Below are positions 35,626 through 43,425 of a stretch of DNA of 64,000 nucleotides, in pieces. Numbering within the stretch: the stretch's first letter is position 1; each line of letters begins with the position of its first letter. The notes beneath the pieces are model-generated. The model was not told the DNA's origin. It made no database searches and worked only from the letters and a program-made list of their open reading frames with translations. The position numbers were made by a program, and so were the translations under genes. Origin of the DNA: Prevotella sp. UBA6994 (GTDB lineage: Bacteria; Bacteroidota; Bacteroidia; Bacteroidales; Bacteroidaceae); assembly GCA_002449845.1 (NCBI GenBank), contig DJXW01000037.1:66750-130749 (forward strand), read 5' to 3'.

Positions 35626-36226
35626 ATGACCCAACTCGAATTACAACAATACCTGCTCCGCGAGTACCCGCAGGAGAATGCTCGGTGTGAGTGGAAGGAA
35701 TTTAAGAATTTGAAGAACTCGTTCTGTGGGGACGAGAAGGATGATGTGATTTCCTATGTGTCGGCCATCGCCAACATGGAGGGTGGTTTTCTTGTGGTGG
35801 GTGTGCATGACAAGACACTGGAGATTGTCGGTACAGACACCTATAACTATGACCGCCAGAAAGCAATCCTTCGATTGACAGAACGCTGCACGAACCTGTC
35901 GAGCGAGGGACTGGACATCGAGGAGTATGTCACAGACGACACCCATAAGGTGGTGTGGGTGATTCATATTCCAAAACATCAGCCCAAACGTCCTGTTTAT
36001 GCTCACGATAAGGCATGGCAATGGATAGAGGATTCTTTGGTGGAGCTGACACAGGAACGGAACAAAGCTTGATGCAATCCTTGAATACATAAAAGACGTT
36101 CTTCCTTCAACGAAGTCCATGGAACAAAAGCGCAGGCTGCTCCGACACATATTAGAAGAAATGAAAAATGAGGATATGATTCAGGTCAATGGCCGTACTT
36201 GGTTTGAAAATGGCTATAAAAGCTAA
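35626..36226 (+). pseudogene. frameshifted AlbA_2 (Schlafen-like) DNA-binding protein gene
   Basis: The first 148 codons encode an AlbA_2 domain (CEWKEFKNLKNSF, VSAIANMEGGFLVVGVHD, VVWVIHIPKHQPKRPVYAH). The frame ends at TGA 36070-36072 just after LTQERNKA. A shift into the neighbouring frame restores a sensible ending, KLDAILEYIKDVLPSTK, then MIQVNGRTWFENGYKS, stopping at 36224-36226. One extra A in the AACAAAG run near 36060 would explain this. AlbA_2 proteins are often found beside restriction systems in Bacteroidota. It may be a true pseudogene, a base-call error, or two pieces that still function. Confidence 0.72.
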
Positions 36227-36284
36227 ACTTATGGCCAAATTATAGCCAAGAATTAAAAATATGGCCCAATTAATGGCCAAGACA

Positions 36285-36383
36285 CGACTAGTTGGCCATA
36301 AATAACGACTAGTAAATGACTAATCGAAGGCTTCTAGTCGTAAAAGTAGTCATTTTCCGATAGTTTAGTCGAATTTTTAGTCG
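36285..36383. promoter_or_regulatory. array of CGACTA/TAGTCG operator-like motifs
   Basis: Seven copies of the core CGACTA, or its complement TAGTCG (some lacking one base), in 99 bp directly before the XRE regulator: 36285, 36306, 36318, 36334, 36347, 36366 and 36378. The first two are 21 bp apart (two helical turns) and are in direct orientation; later ones are inverted relative to them. The placement fits autoregulation by the XRE protein, like controller proteins of restriction systems. Confidence 0.6.
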
Positions 36384-36408
36384 AAGTATAAGACAAAAGG
36401 AACAAAAT

Positions 36409-36693
36409 ATGATATTTGGAAAGAAAATAAGAGAGCTCAGAGATGAGCAAGGAGTGCTGCAACGACAGTTGGCTGCACTATTAGAGATTGATACGCCGAT
36501 GTTCAGCAAGATAGAGCGAGGTGACAGACGGGCAAAGCGCGAACATGTAATCAAACTCGCAAAATACTTGCATCAGGACGAGAAGATGATGCTGACGTTG
36601 TGGTTAGCAGATAAAGTTCTTGATGCTGTAGGCGATGATGAACTTAGCAAGGATGCCATCAAAGTTGCACAAGAACAGATTAGCAAAATGTAA
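36409..36693 (+). CDS. XRE-family helix-turn-helix regulator
   Basis: 94 residues with an HTH_XRE domain in the first 65 (KKIRELRDEQGVLQRQLAALLEIDTPMFSKIERGDR). The size and location at the end of a restriction island are those of a controller (C) protein or phage-like repressor. An array of short repeats lies immediately upstream. The C-terminal 30 residues are an acidic/basic helix of unknown use. Confidence 0.85.
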   Translation: MIFGKKIRELRDEQGVLQRQLAALLEIDTPMFSKIERGDRRAKREHVIKLAKYLHQDEKMMLTLWLADKVLDAVGDDELSKDAIKVAQEQISKM

Positions 36694-36991
36694 TTCTGGC
36701 TCAGGCGTAAGAACATGCTTATTATTTTTTTGAAATGTATTTGCTACACTTTTAGCTGTAAAGCAAACTCTGTTTTAATGGTGCAGTTTAATTTATGTAT
36801 TGCATAAATAGTCTTTCTTTGCATTTCTTTCAAATCCATTTAATATTTAATAGTAGTTGAGAATAAAGGCGTTTTTGATGTTCTTTATATGATAATGATG
36901 ATTAGATAGTGGATAAGTAGTAGATATAGATGATTGAAAGTGATAGAAAGGCGATAGAAATAAACTTTGTCGAAAAAAACTACGAAAAAAA
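36694..36991. other. AT-rich gap between the island and the tRNA cluster
   Basis: No gene or strong hairpin seen. The last 60 bp before the tRNA promoter contain loose GATAG/AGTAGATA repetition. This may be the right boundary zone of the island, but no direct repeat matching its left side was found. Confidence 0.5.
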
Positions 36992-37022
36992 TTTGTTGTA
37001 TCAAAAAAATATATTACCTTTG
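36992..37022 (+). promoter_or_regulatory. promoter of the tRNA cluster
   Basis: TTTG at 36992-36995, a 19-nt spacer, and TACCTTTG at 37015-37022. A near-perfect consensus promoter, about 40 nt before the first tRNA. Confidence 0.82.
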
Positions 37023-37062
37023 CACCGCATTTAGAGAAATGCTCCTGATTTTAGGACAGATT

Positions 37063-37135
37063 GCGGAAATAGCTCAGTTGGTAGAGCACAACCTTGCCAA
37101 GGTTGGGGTCGCGGGTCCGAGTCCCGTTTTCCGCT
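37063..37135 (+). tRNA. tRNA-Gly(GCC)
   Basis: 73 nt cloverleaf. Acceptor GCGGAAA pairs with TTTCCGC, the D-arm contains AGCTCAGTTGGTAGAGC, the anticodon loop is TTGCCAA with anticodon GCC, and the T-arm contains GGTCCGAGTCC. CCA is not encoded. Identical to the copy at 37365-37437. Confidence 0.96.
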
Positions 37136-37157
37136 CTTCATTCTGAATAAAAGCCAA

Positions 37158-37239
37158 GCCCAGGTGGCGGAATTGGTAGACGCGCACGTTTCAGGTGCGT
37201 GTGCCGAGAGGTGTGCAGGTTCGAGTCCTGTTCTGGGCA
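37158..37239 (+). tRNA. tRNA-Leu(CAG)
   Basis: 82 nt with a long variable arm (class II). Acceptor GCCCAGG pairs with TCTGGGC, the D-arm is TGGCGGAATTGGTAGACGC, and the anticodon loop is TTCAGGT with anticodon CAG. CCA is not encoded. Confidence 0.94.
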
Positions 37240-37269
37240 CTGTATTTTATTCGGAATTATTTTTTAGTT

Positions 37270-37353
37270 GGAGAGGTGGCGGAATTGGTAGACGCGCTAC
37301 TTTGAGGGGGTAGTGTCAATTGTGACGTGGGAGTTCGAGTCTCCTCCTCTTCA
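37270..37353 (+). tRNA. tRNA-Leu(GAG)
   Basis: 84 nt with a long variable arm. Acceptor GGAGAGG pairs with CCTCTTC (one G-U), and the anticodon loop is TTGAGGG with anticodon GAG. Confidence 0.93.
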
Positions 37354-37364
37354 CACTTTTTATT

Positions 37365-37437
37365 GCGGAAATAGCTCAGTTGGTAGAGCACAACCTTGCC
37401 AAGGTTGGGGTCGCGGGTCCGAGTCCCGTTTTCCGCT
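37365..37437 (+). tRNA. tRNA-Gly(GCC), second copy
   Basis: Identical 73-nt copy of the tRNA at 37063-37135, 302 bp downstream. Recombination between the copies would delete both Leu tRNAs. Confidence 0.96.
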
Positions 37438-37463
37438 CTTTTTTTTGAAAAACAACCTATTCC

Positions 37464-38018
37464 ATGAATTTATATCTTCGTTATTTCAATAAGGAAATAC
37501 TGGTTAAGAGTGTTGATGAGGCATTGGATTTTTTGCGAAGTATTCCTGAAATTGGATTAAATCAAGATCTTGAGAATGATTTACGCGACTACGTATCGAG
37601 TGACGTGATTTATCCGAAGCGTTACAAGATTCGCCAACGTATTTATTTTATCGTGATTAAGACAACTGCAGAAACAATGATGGATTTTAAGCAAAAAAAG
37701 GCATTGCGTGCGCCAGCACAAGATAACTTCAGTAATGAACGTCGTGACCTGACAGCCAATGTAGCCACACGCCTGTCAGAGTTTCGCCCTGGTTGGTATG
37801 AGGGTGAGTTAGACTTTAAACGTGTGGTGATGATTCCCGCTACAGGTAAGCATGAGTATCGTGACACCCATTTCGTGGTGCAATGCAAGGCCAATTCGGG
37901 ATTGGATTGCTATAACCGCATCGTAGATCATTTGCGCGGGAGGGTGGATCATCGTTCGCAGTTTCCTTCTGCCAAAGGGAAAAACTTCCATTTCAGGTAT
38001 TTGGGAATGTGGAAATAA
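37464..38018 (+). CDS. conserved hypothetical protein
   Basis: 184 residues, soluble, with no signal peptide, and basic overall. Notable segments are YPKRYKIRQRIYFIVIKTTAETMMDFKQKKALRA and a C-terminal VVQCKANSGLDCYNRI. I do not recognise a domain. It starts 27 nt after the last tRNA, so it may be read from the tRNA promoter, and ends 26 nt before ssb. The Arg/Lys-rich centre would suit nucleic acid binding, but that is only an impression. Confidence 0.7.
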   Translation: MNLYLRYFNKEILVKSVDEALDFLRSIPEIGLNQDLENDLRDYVSSDVIYPKRYKIRQRIYFIVIKTTAETMMDFKQKKALRAPAQDNFSNERRDLTANVATRLSEFRPGWYEGELDFKRVVMIPATGKHEYRDTHFVVQCKANSGLDCYNRIVDHLRGRVDHRSQFPSAKGKNFHFRYLGMWK

Positions 38019-38044
38019 TGCATTTTTCATAAAACGGTTGGTAT

Positions 38045-38467
38045 ATGAATAAGGCGATGCTCATAGGTAACGTTGGCCAGGAACCAGAAGTGAGATACTT
38101 CGATGCGGATCAGGCATACGCAAGGGTAAGGCTGGCTACCACCGAGAAAGGCTATGTACTTCCCAATGGAACCCAGGTGCCAGATAGGACAGACTGGCAT
38201 AATCTGCTCTTCAACAAGAAACTGGCAAAGTATGTGGAGCGATATGTGCATAAGGGAGATAAACTTTATGTGGAAGGACGTATCAGGTATCGCTCGTACG
38301 ATGACAAGAAAGGACAGAAACGTTACTACACGGAGATTGACGTGGAGAATATGGAATTGCTTACCCCAAAATCGTTAACCACAAACCAGGGTAATATGGC
38401 ATCCGAGCCGCTGGGAAACAACCAAAACACAACGGGAACCACGGAAAATGATGTATTGCCATTTTAG
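38045..38467 (+). CDS. ssb: single-stranded DNA-binding protein
   Basis: 140 residues. OB-fold start MNKAMLIGNVGQEPEVRYF, then DWHNLLFNKKLAKYVERYVHKGDKLYVEGRIRYRSY. The short linker ends in the acidic tip NDVLPF, the partner-binding tail of SSB. It binds ssDNA as a tetramer in replication and repair. It sits 5 nt before gldE, the usual Bacteroidota order. Confidence 0.96.
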   Translation: MNKAMLIGNVGQEPEVRYFDADQAYARVRLATTEKGYVLPNGTQVPDRTDWHNLLFNKKLAKYVERYVHKGDKLYVEGRIRYRSYDDKKGQKRYYTEIDVENMELLTPKSLTTNQGNMASEPLGNNQNTTGTTENDVLPF

Positions 38468-38472
38468 GAAAT

Positions 38473-39831
38473 ATGAATATCTTAGGAGCTAATTGGGATA
38501 TTACAGCTATCATGAGGGCATTGTCTGATGTTTCTGTACAAACACCGACAATGGGCGTTTACTTTGCTGCTATATTGGCTTGCTTGCTGCTTGTGCTATC
38601 AGGTTTTGCCAGTGGGTCAGAAATAGCCATATTCAGTCTTTCGCCTAATGATGTCTCAGAACTGGATCCAGAGAAGAATCCAGCAGATAGACATATACAA
38701 ATGCTTCGTGAGGATAGTGAACGGACGTTGGCAACGATATTGATTACCAATAACTTTGTCAATGTGACGATTATCATGCTGTGTAACTACGTGTTTGATT
38801 CTGTCTTGCATTTTGGTCCCAAGGCGTATTGGCTTGAGTTCTTGTGTATCACGGTTCTTCTTACATTCTTGCTCTTGCTTTATGGTGAAATTATCCCCAA
38901 AGTATATAGCAGACAAAATCCACTGAAGTTTTGCAGACGTGCCGTCGGCGGAATCTTGTTTGCACGTAAGTTGTTTTGGCCTATCGAGAATATACTCCTT
39001 CGGAGTGAGTTCCTCGCAGAGAAAGTGGTACAAAAAGAAAACCACCATTTGAGCGTAGATGACTTGGAGCAGGCATTGGAACTGACCGACAAGGAAGAAA
39101 TCAAAGACGAACAAAGTATCTTACAGGGTATTATCAGGTTTGGTGATGAGACAGCCAAGGAAGTGATGACCAGTAGGCAAGACATCATAGACTTGGATAT
39201 TCGCAGTAATTTTTCGGATGTACTCAAGTGCATCGTAGAGAATAATTATAGTAGAATCCCCGTATATCAGGACAATGTAGATCATATACGAGGTATTCTT
39301 TATATCAAAGACTTGTTGCCCCATCTCAATAAGTCGGCTTCGTTTAGATGGCAGAGCTTGATACGTCCACCTTATTTCGTGCCAGAAACCAAGAAGATAG
39401 ACGACCTCTTGCGAGAGTTCCAGGAAAATAAGGTACATATCGCCATCGTGGTAGATGAGTTTGGCGGTACAAGTGGCTTGATTACGCTTGAGGACATCTT
39501 GGAAGAGATTGTTGGTGAAATCAACGATGAGTTTGACGAGGAAGAAAAGACCTATTCAAAACTGAATTACAACACCTACGTGTTTGAGGGAAAAACCCTG
39601 TTAAGCGATTTCTGCAAGATATTGGCTATTGACGACGATGAGTTTTCGGAGGTTGAAGGAGATGCAGACTCGTTGGCAGGACTCTTGTTGGAATTAAAGG
39701 GAGATTTCCCCAGTATTCATGAGAAGATTGATTACAAGAACTATACCTTTGAAGTGTTTGGTATAGAAGAACGCAGAATAAGCAAAATCAAAGTTGTCAT
39801 TCACGACGTGAAGGAAGAGAAGAAACCTTGA
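38473..39831 (+). CDS. gldE: GldE-like CNNM/CorC-family transporter
   Basis: 452 residues. An N-terminal DUF21/CNNM membrane domain (about residues 24-195; FASGSEIAIFSLSP) is followed by two CBS domains (about 210-335, including VMTSRQDI and IAIVVDEFGGTSGLITLEDILEEIVGEI) and a C-terminal CorC_HlyC domain. The position directly after ssb is that of gldE, named for gliding motility in Flavobacterium. In non-gliding Bacteroidales its role is unknown and may be Mg2+ or metal transport. A bidirectional terminator follows. Confidence 0.88.
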   Translation: MNILGANWDITAIMRALSDVSVQTPTMGVYFAAILACLLLVLSGFASGSEIAIFSLSPNDVSELDPEKNPADRHIQMLREDSERTLATILITNNFVNVTIIMLCNYVFDSVLHFGPKAYWLEFLCITVLLTFLLLLYGEIIPKVYSRQNPLKFCRRAVGGILFARKLFWPIENILLRSEFLAEKVVQKENHHLSVDDLEQALELTDKEEIKDEQSILQGIIRFGDETAKEVMTSRQDIIDLDIRSNFSDVLKCIVENNYSRIPVYQDNVDHIRGILYIKDLLPHLNKSASFRWQSLIRPPYFVPETKKIDDLLREFQENKVHIAIVVDEFGGTSGLITLEDILEEIVGEINDEFDEEEKTYSKLNYNTYVFEGKTLLSDFCKILAIDDDEFSEVEGDADSLAGLLLELKGDFPSIHEKIDYKNYTFEVFGIEERRISKIKVVIHDVKEEKKP

Positions 39832-39851
39832 TGTCGTGTGTCGTAGATAAA

Positions 39852-39887
39852 AAAGGGGATGCAATAGTATGAAGTTGCATCCCCTTT
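39852..39887. terminator. bidirectional terminator between gldE and pgk
   Basis: A 13-bp perfect stem (39852-39864 with 39875-39887), a 10-nt loop, and A- and T-tracts on the two sides. Confidence 0.9.
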
Positions 39888-39908
39888 ATTTATGATGTGC
39901 TATTGAGA

Positions 39909-41159
39909 TTATTCTCCCTTAATGGCAGCTACACCTGGCAAAACTTTTCCTTCGATAGCTTCGAGCAAAGCACCACCACCAGTAGAGATGTAAGATACTT
40001 GGTCAGCCATGCCAAACTTGTTGATACAAGCTACAGAGTCGCCACCACCGATGAGTGAGAATGCACCGTTGGCAGTTGCCTTGGCGATGGCATCAGCAAT
40101 TGCTTTAGAACCACCGATGAAGTTGTCAAACTCAAATACGCCGGCAGGACCATTCCAGAGAATTGTCTTAGCGTCTTCGATGGCGTTAGCAAATGCCTTG
40201 CGTGTCTCTGGTCCAGCATCCAAGCCTTCCCAACCCTCGGGAATGGCATTAGCAGGGCAAACTTGTGTGTTAGCGTCATTAGAGAATGCGTCGGCAGCGA
40301 TACAGTCTGTACCCAAAACGAGGTTTACGCCATTTTCCTTTGCCTTCTTGATTACGTCGAGAGCAACATCCAACTTGTCCAACTCTACGATTGAGTTACC
40401 GATTTCGCCACCTTGAGCCTTAGCGAAAGTATAAGTCATACCACCACAAAGAATCAAGTTATCTACTTTGCCCAACAAATTCTCGATAATTCCAATCTTG
40501 GTACTTACCTTAGAACCACCCATAATGGCAGTGAAAGGACGCTTGATATTGCTGAGGATATTGTCAACGGCTTGAACTTCCTTCTCCATCAAGTAACCAA
40601 GCATACGATGGTCAGCATCGAAGAACTCGTCAATAACAGCTGTAGAAGCGTGTTTGCGGTGAGCGGTTCCGAAAGCATCCATTACGTAAGCATCAGCGTA
40701 AGAAGCCAATTTCTTGGCAAACTCTTTCTGACTCTTCTTCATCTCCTTCTTTGCCTCGTCGTATTCAGGTGTTCCCTTTTCAACTCCTACGGGCTTTCCT
40801 TCTTCTTCAGCATAGAAACGGAGGTTTTCAAGGAGTAATGCCTCACCTGGCTTTAATGCTTCAGCTTCGGCAGAAGCGTTGGCACAGTCGGGAGCAAATT
40901 TCACCTCTACTCCAAGAGCATCAGAAACAGGTTTTACGATTTGTGAAAGAGAGAACTTTGGATTCACCTTTCCTTTGGGCTTACCCATGTGGCTCATCAT
41001 GATAACAGCACCACCGTCAGCAAGAATTTTCTTCAAGGTGGGAAGTGCACCACGGATACGGGTGTCGTCAGTTACGTTTCCATTCTCATCGAGTGGTACA
41101 TTGAAGTCCACACGAACAATAGCCTTCTTTCCGGCAAAATTAAATTGATCGATTGTCAT
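39909..41159 (-). CDS. pgk: phosphoglycerate kinase
   Basis: 416 residues from ATG 41159; upstream in-frame codons do not match the family. Motifs are VRVDFNVPLDENGNVTDDTRIRG near the N-terminus, MSHMGKPKG, and the ATP-binding C-terminal lobe LIGGGDSVA and YISTGGGALLEAIEGK. It catalyses ATP formation in glycolysis. A -7 box lies at 41199-41206. Confidence 0.97.
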   Translation of the reverse strand: MTIDQFNFAGKKAIVRVDFNVPLDENGNVTDDTRIRGALPTLKKILADGGAVIMMSHMGKPKGKVNPKFSLSQIVKPVSDALGVEVKFAPDCANASAEAEALKPGEALLLENLRFYAEEEGKPVGVEKGTPEYDEAKKEMKKSQKEFAKKLASYADAYVMDAFGTAHRKHASTAVIDEFFDADHRMLGYLMEKEVQAVDNILSNIKRPFTAIMGGSKVSTKIGIIENLLGKVDNLILCGGMTYTFAKAQGGEIGNSIVELDKLDVALDVIKKAKENGVNLVLGTDCIAADAFSNDANTQVCPANAIPEGWEGLDAGPETRKAFANAIEDAKTILWNGPAGVFEFDNFIGGSKAIADAIAKATANGAFSLIGGGDSVACINKFGMADQVSYISTGGGALLEAIEGKVLPGVAAIKGE

Positions 41160-41198
41160 AATTGTATGAATTAATGAATAATATCTTCTTTTGATTTG

Positions 41199-41206
41199 CA
41201 AAGATA
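41199..41206 (-). promoter_or_regulatory. -7 box for pgk
   Basis: TATCTTTG on the minus strand, 40 nt before the pgk start codon. Confidence 0.6.
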
Positions 41207-41321
41207 CTAAAAACTACAGAGAGCATTGTTATCTGATGAATGTTTTTTTAGTTTTTTTGTATGTTTTCCCACTTGAAGTGCAAATTCCACACGAGTTCTT
41301 CTCTATATCAATTTAAATGTT

Positions 41322-41329
41322 TACCTTTG
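41322..41329 (+). promoter_or_regulatory. -7 box for queC
   Basis: TACCTTTG. The expected transcription start, near 41336, falls after the first in-frame ATG (41334), so the second ATG (41355) is the likely start. Confidence 0.6.
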
Positions 41330-41354
41330 CAGCATGATTAAAAATAAGAAACTC

Positions 41355-42014
41355 ATGAAAGACGGAGTGATAATCGTCAGTGGGGGAATGGATTCCATCA
41401 CCCTCTTGTATGACAAGAAAGATGAGATAGCTTTGGGTATTTCTTTTGACTATGGTAGCAATCATAATGCCAGGGAGATACCGTTTGCGCGTATGCATTG
41501 TGAACGTTTGGGAATCAAGCATTTGGTGATAAAACTTGATTTCATGCATCAGTATTTTAAAAGTTCTCTCCTTTCGGGCGCAGAAGACATCCCAGAAGGA
41601 GCGTATGATGATGATAACATGAAATCGACCGTCGTGCCATTCAGGAATGGCATTATGTTGTCTATCGCCGTAGGTATAGCCGAGAGTGAAGGTCTGACAA
41701 AAGTGTTTATTGCCAATCATGGAGGCGATCATGCTATTTATCCAGATTGTCGCAGTTCTTTTATAGATGCCATTGATGCAGCTTCTCAGGCAGGAACATA
41801 CGAGCACGTGCGAATAGTAGCCCCCTATACATCCATCACCAAGACTGACATTGCCCTGCGTGGAAAACAGTTGGGTATTGACTATTCAGAAACTTGGAGT
41901 TGTTATAAGGGTGAGGAAATACATTGTGGCAAATGTGGCACTTGCGTTGAAAGGAAAGAAGCATTGAGAGAAGCTGGAATAGTGGATACGACACGCTATG
42001 TTTCTAATACGTAA
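41355..42014 (+). CDS. queC: 7-cyano-7-deazaguanine synthase
   Basis: 219 residues from ATG 41355 (start decided by the promoter position). It has the PP-loop ATPase motif VSGGMDS near the N-terminus, followed by FDYGSNH and, near the C-terminus, the zinc cluster CYKGEEIHCGKCGTCVERKEA. It makes preQ0 from 7-carboxy-7-deazaguanine for queuosine in tRNA. No other queuosine gene is adjacent. The PAP2 phosphatase gene follows 11 nt later. Confidence 0.93.
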   Translation: MKDGVIIVSGGMDSITLLYDKKDEIALGISFDYGSNHNAREIPFARMHCERLGIKHLVIKLDFMHQYFKSSLLSGAEDIPEGAYDDDNMKSTVVPFRNGIMLSIAVGIAESEGLTKVFIANHGGDHAIYPDCRSSFIDAIDAASQAGTYEHVRIVAPYTSITKTDIALRGKQLGIDYSETWSCYKGEEIHCGKCGTCVERKEALREAGIVDTTRYVSNT

Positions 42015-42025
42015 GTTGGATAGAT

Positions 42026-42703
42026 ATGGAGACACTGGCATTAGGCATATTACAAGACATTTCCCATATAGACACCCAAATGCTCTTGGCAATCAATCGA
42101 ATGCACACGCCATACTGGGATTCGTTTATGTGGTTGGTCACAGATAAATATATGTGGATACCGTTGTATATCTCATTGATATATGTGATTTTCAAAAATC
42201 ATTCCCTCAAATCGTTCTTATGGTGTGCTGTAGCCATTGGATTGATGATTTTGATTACGGATAATCTGAACTCTCAGTGGCTTCGTCCTGCAATAGGAAG
42301 GTTGCGGCCATCGAATTTAGACAATCCCGTGTCGGCAATGGTGCATGTGGTAAATAACTATCGTGGCGGTCCATACGGTTTTCCATCATCTCATTCATCC
42401 AATACGTGGGGAATTGTGTTTTTTATAGCATATCTCTTCAGAAAATATTGGTTAAACTCCTTTTTGGCAGTTTGGGCAATCATGGTATGTTATTCCCGTT
42501 CATATCTGGGCGTACATTACCCTGGCGATTTGTTGGTAGGGATGTTATTGGGACTGTTTGGCGCAACCTTGACCTATTATTTGTTTGCATACATAACAAA
42601 AGAGAAACCAAGGGAAGAACTTCTATATGGCTATTTGCCCGTGATAGTGGTGTCAATCACTTTTCTGTCTATTGTCGTCACGTCATTCTTTTTTCGGATA
42701 TAG
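42026..42703 (+). CDS. PAP2-family membrane phosphatase
   Basis: 225 residues, with about five or six membrane segments. Catalytic motifs are RPAIGRLRPSN (motif 1 region), GFPSSHSSN (motif 2, with His) and SRSYLGVHYPGD (motif 3, with His and Asp). Likely substrates are lipid phosphates such as undecaprenyl or phosphatidylglycerol phosphate. It sits between queC and trmO with gaps of 11 and 3 nt, in one operon. Confidence 0.9.
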   Translation: METLALGILQDISHIDTQMLLAINRMHTPYWDSFMWLVTDKYMWIPLYISLIYVIFKNHSLKSFLWCAVAIGLMILITDNLNSQWLRPAIGRLRPSNLDNPVSAMVHVVNNYRGGPYGFPSSHSSNTWGIVFFIAYLFRKYWLNSFLAVWAIMVCYSRSYLGVHYPGDLLVGMLLGLFGATLTYYLFAYITKEKPREELLYGYLPVIVVSITFLSIVVTSFFFRI

Positions 42704-42706
42704 TGT

Positions 42707-43372
42707 ATGCAGATTGAACCGATAGCCATATTTCGCTCACCGTTTCAGACAAAGTTTGGTGTTCCCAAGCAAAGTGGACTGGTTAAAGAATTGCGAGGCG
42801 AGATTGTTCTTGAGCCTCCATATAGAGATGCGGATTATTTAAGAGGCTTGCAAGATTTTGATTATATCTGGCTGATATGGGAGTTTTCTGCCAATAAGCA
42901 CCAAGCCAATAGTCCTGTAGTGCGTCCGCCTGTGTTAGGAGGGAATCAACGTATGGGCGTATTTGCCACGCGGTCACCTTATCGCCCTAACGCATTAGGA
43001 CTGTCGGTTGTAAAAATAGAGTTGATAGAATGGGAAACGTCTAAAGGACCAGTTATCCACGTGCTGGGTGGTGACCTGATGGATGGAACTCCGATATACG
43101 ACATTAAACCATACTTGGTATATGCAGATTGCTATCCCGATGCACGTTGTGGTTTCGTGGATAACCGTTCATGGCCCAAACTAAAGGTGATTATTCCTCC
43201 TGTTATCGCTTCACGCTTTAATCCGGAGCAATTAAAGGCTCTGACTCATACATTGGAACTTGATCCCCGTCCACATTATCATCATGATGCAGCGAAAGTG
43301 TATGGGATGCTATTTGAGGGAGAGGACATTCACTTTAAAGTGGAAAATGGTGTGTTGAGTGTGATGGAATAA
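42707..43372 (+). CDS. trmO: tRNA m6t6A37 methyltransferase TrmO
   Basis: 221 residues. The TsaA/TrmO fold is seen in IAIFRSPFQTKFGVPKQ, LRGLQDFDYIWLIWEFS, and GVFATRSPYRPNALGLSVV. It N-methylates t6A37 in tRNA-Thr using S-adenosylmethionine. It begins 3 nt after the PAP2 gene, and two genes of the operon (queC, trmO) concern tRNA modification. Confidence 0.93.
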   Translation: MQIEPIAIFRSPFQTKFGVPKQSGLVKELRGEIVLEPPYRDADYLRGLQDFDYIWLIWEFSANKHQANSPVVRPPVLGGNQRMGVFATRSPYRPNALGLSVVKIELIEWETSKGPVIHVLGGDLMDGTPIYDIKPYLVYADCYPDARCGFVDNRSWPKLKVIIPPVIASRFNPEQLKALTHTLELDPRPHYHHDAAKVYGMLFEGEDIHFKVENGVLSVME

Positions 43373-43375
43373 AAG

Positions 43376-43404
43376 AAGGCGAAGCTGGTTTTGAGCTTCG
43401 CCTT
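43376..43404. terminator. bidirectional terminator between trmO and nqrF
   Basis: An 11-bp stem (43376-43386 with 43394-43404), GC-rich, 7-nt loop, and a T-tract continuing to 43407. Confidence 0.9.
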
Positions 43405-43425
43405 TTTGATGAATGCTGAATAAGT

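Noticed and set aside
36221..36300. Tandem ATGGCCAA-like words after the AlbA_2 gene as another heptamer element
   Set aside because: Spacing is irregular (not 7 nt) and there are no inverted arms. It is more likely the decayed tail of a longer AlbA_2 protein or upstream regulatory DNA.
37063..37437. tRNA-Gly as the integration target of the restriction island
   Set aside because: The island lies on the 5' side of the tRNA, whereas integration normally uses the 3' end. No direct repeat of tRNA sequence was seen at the left edge of the island.
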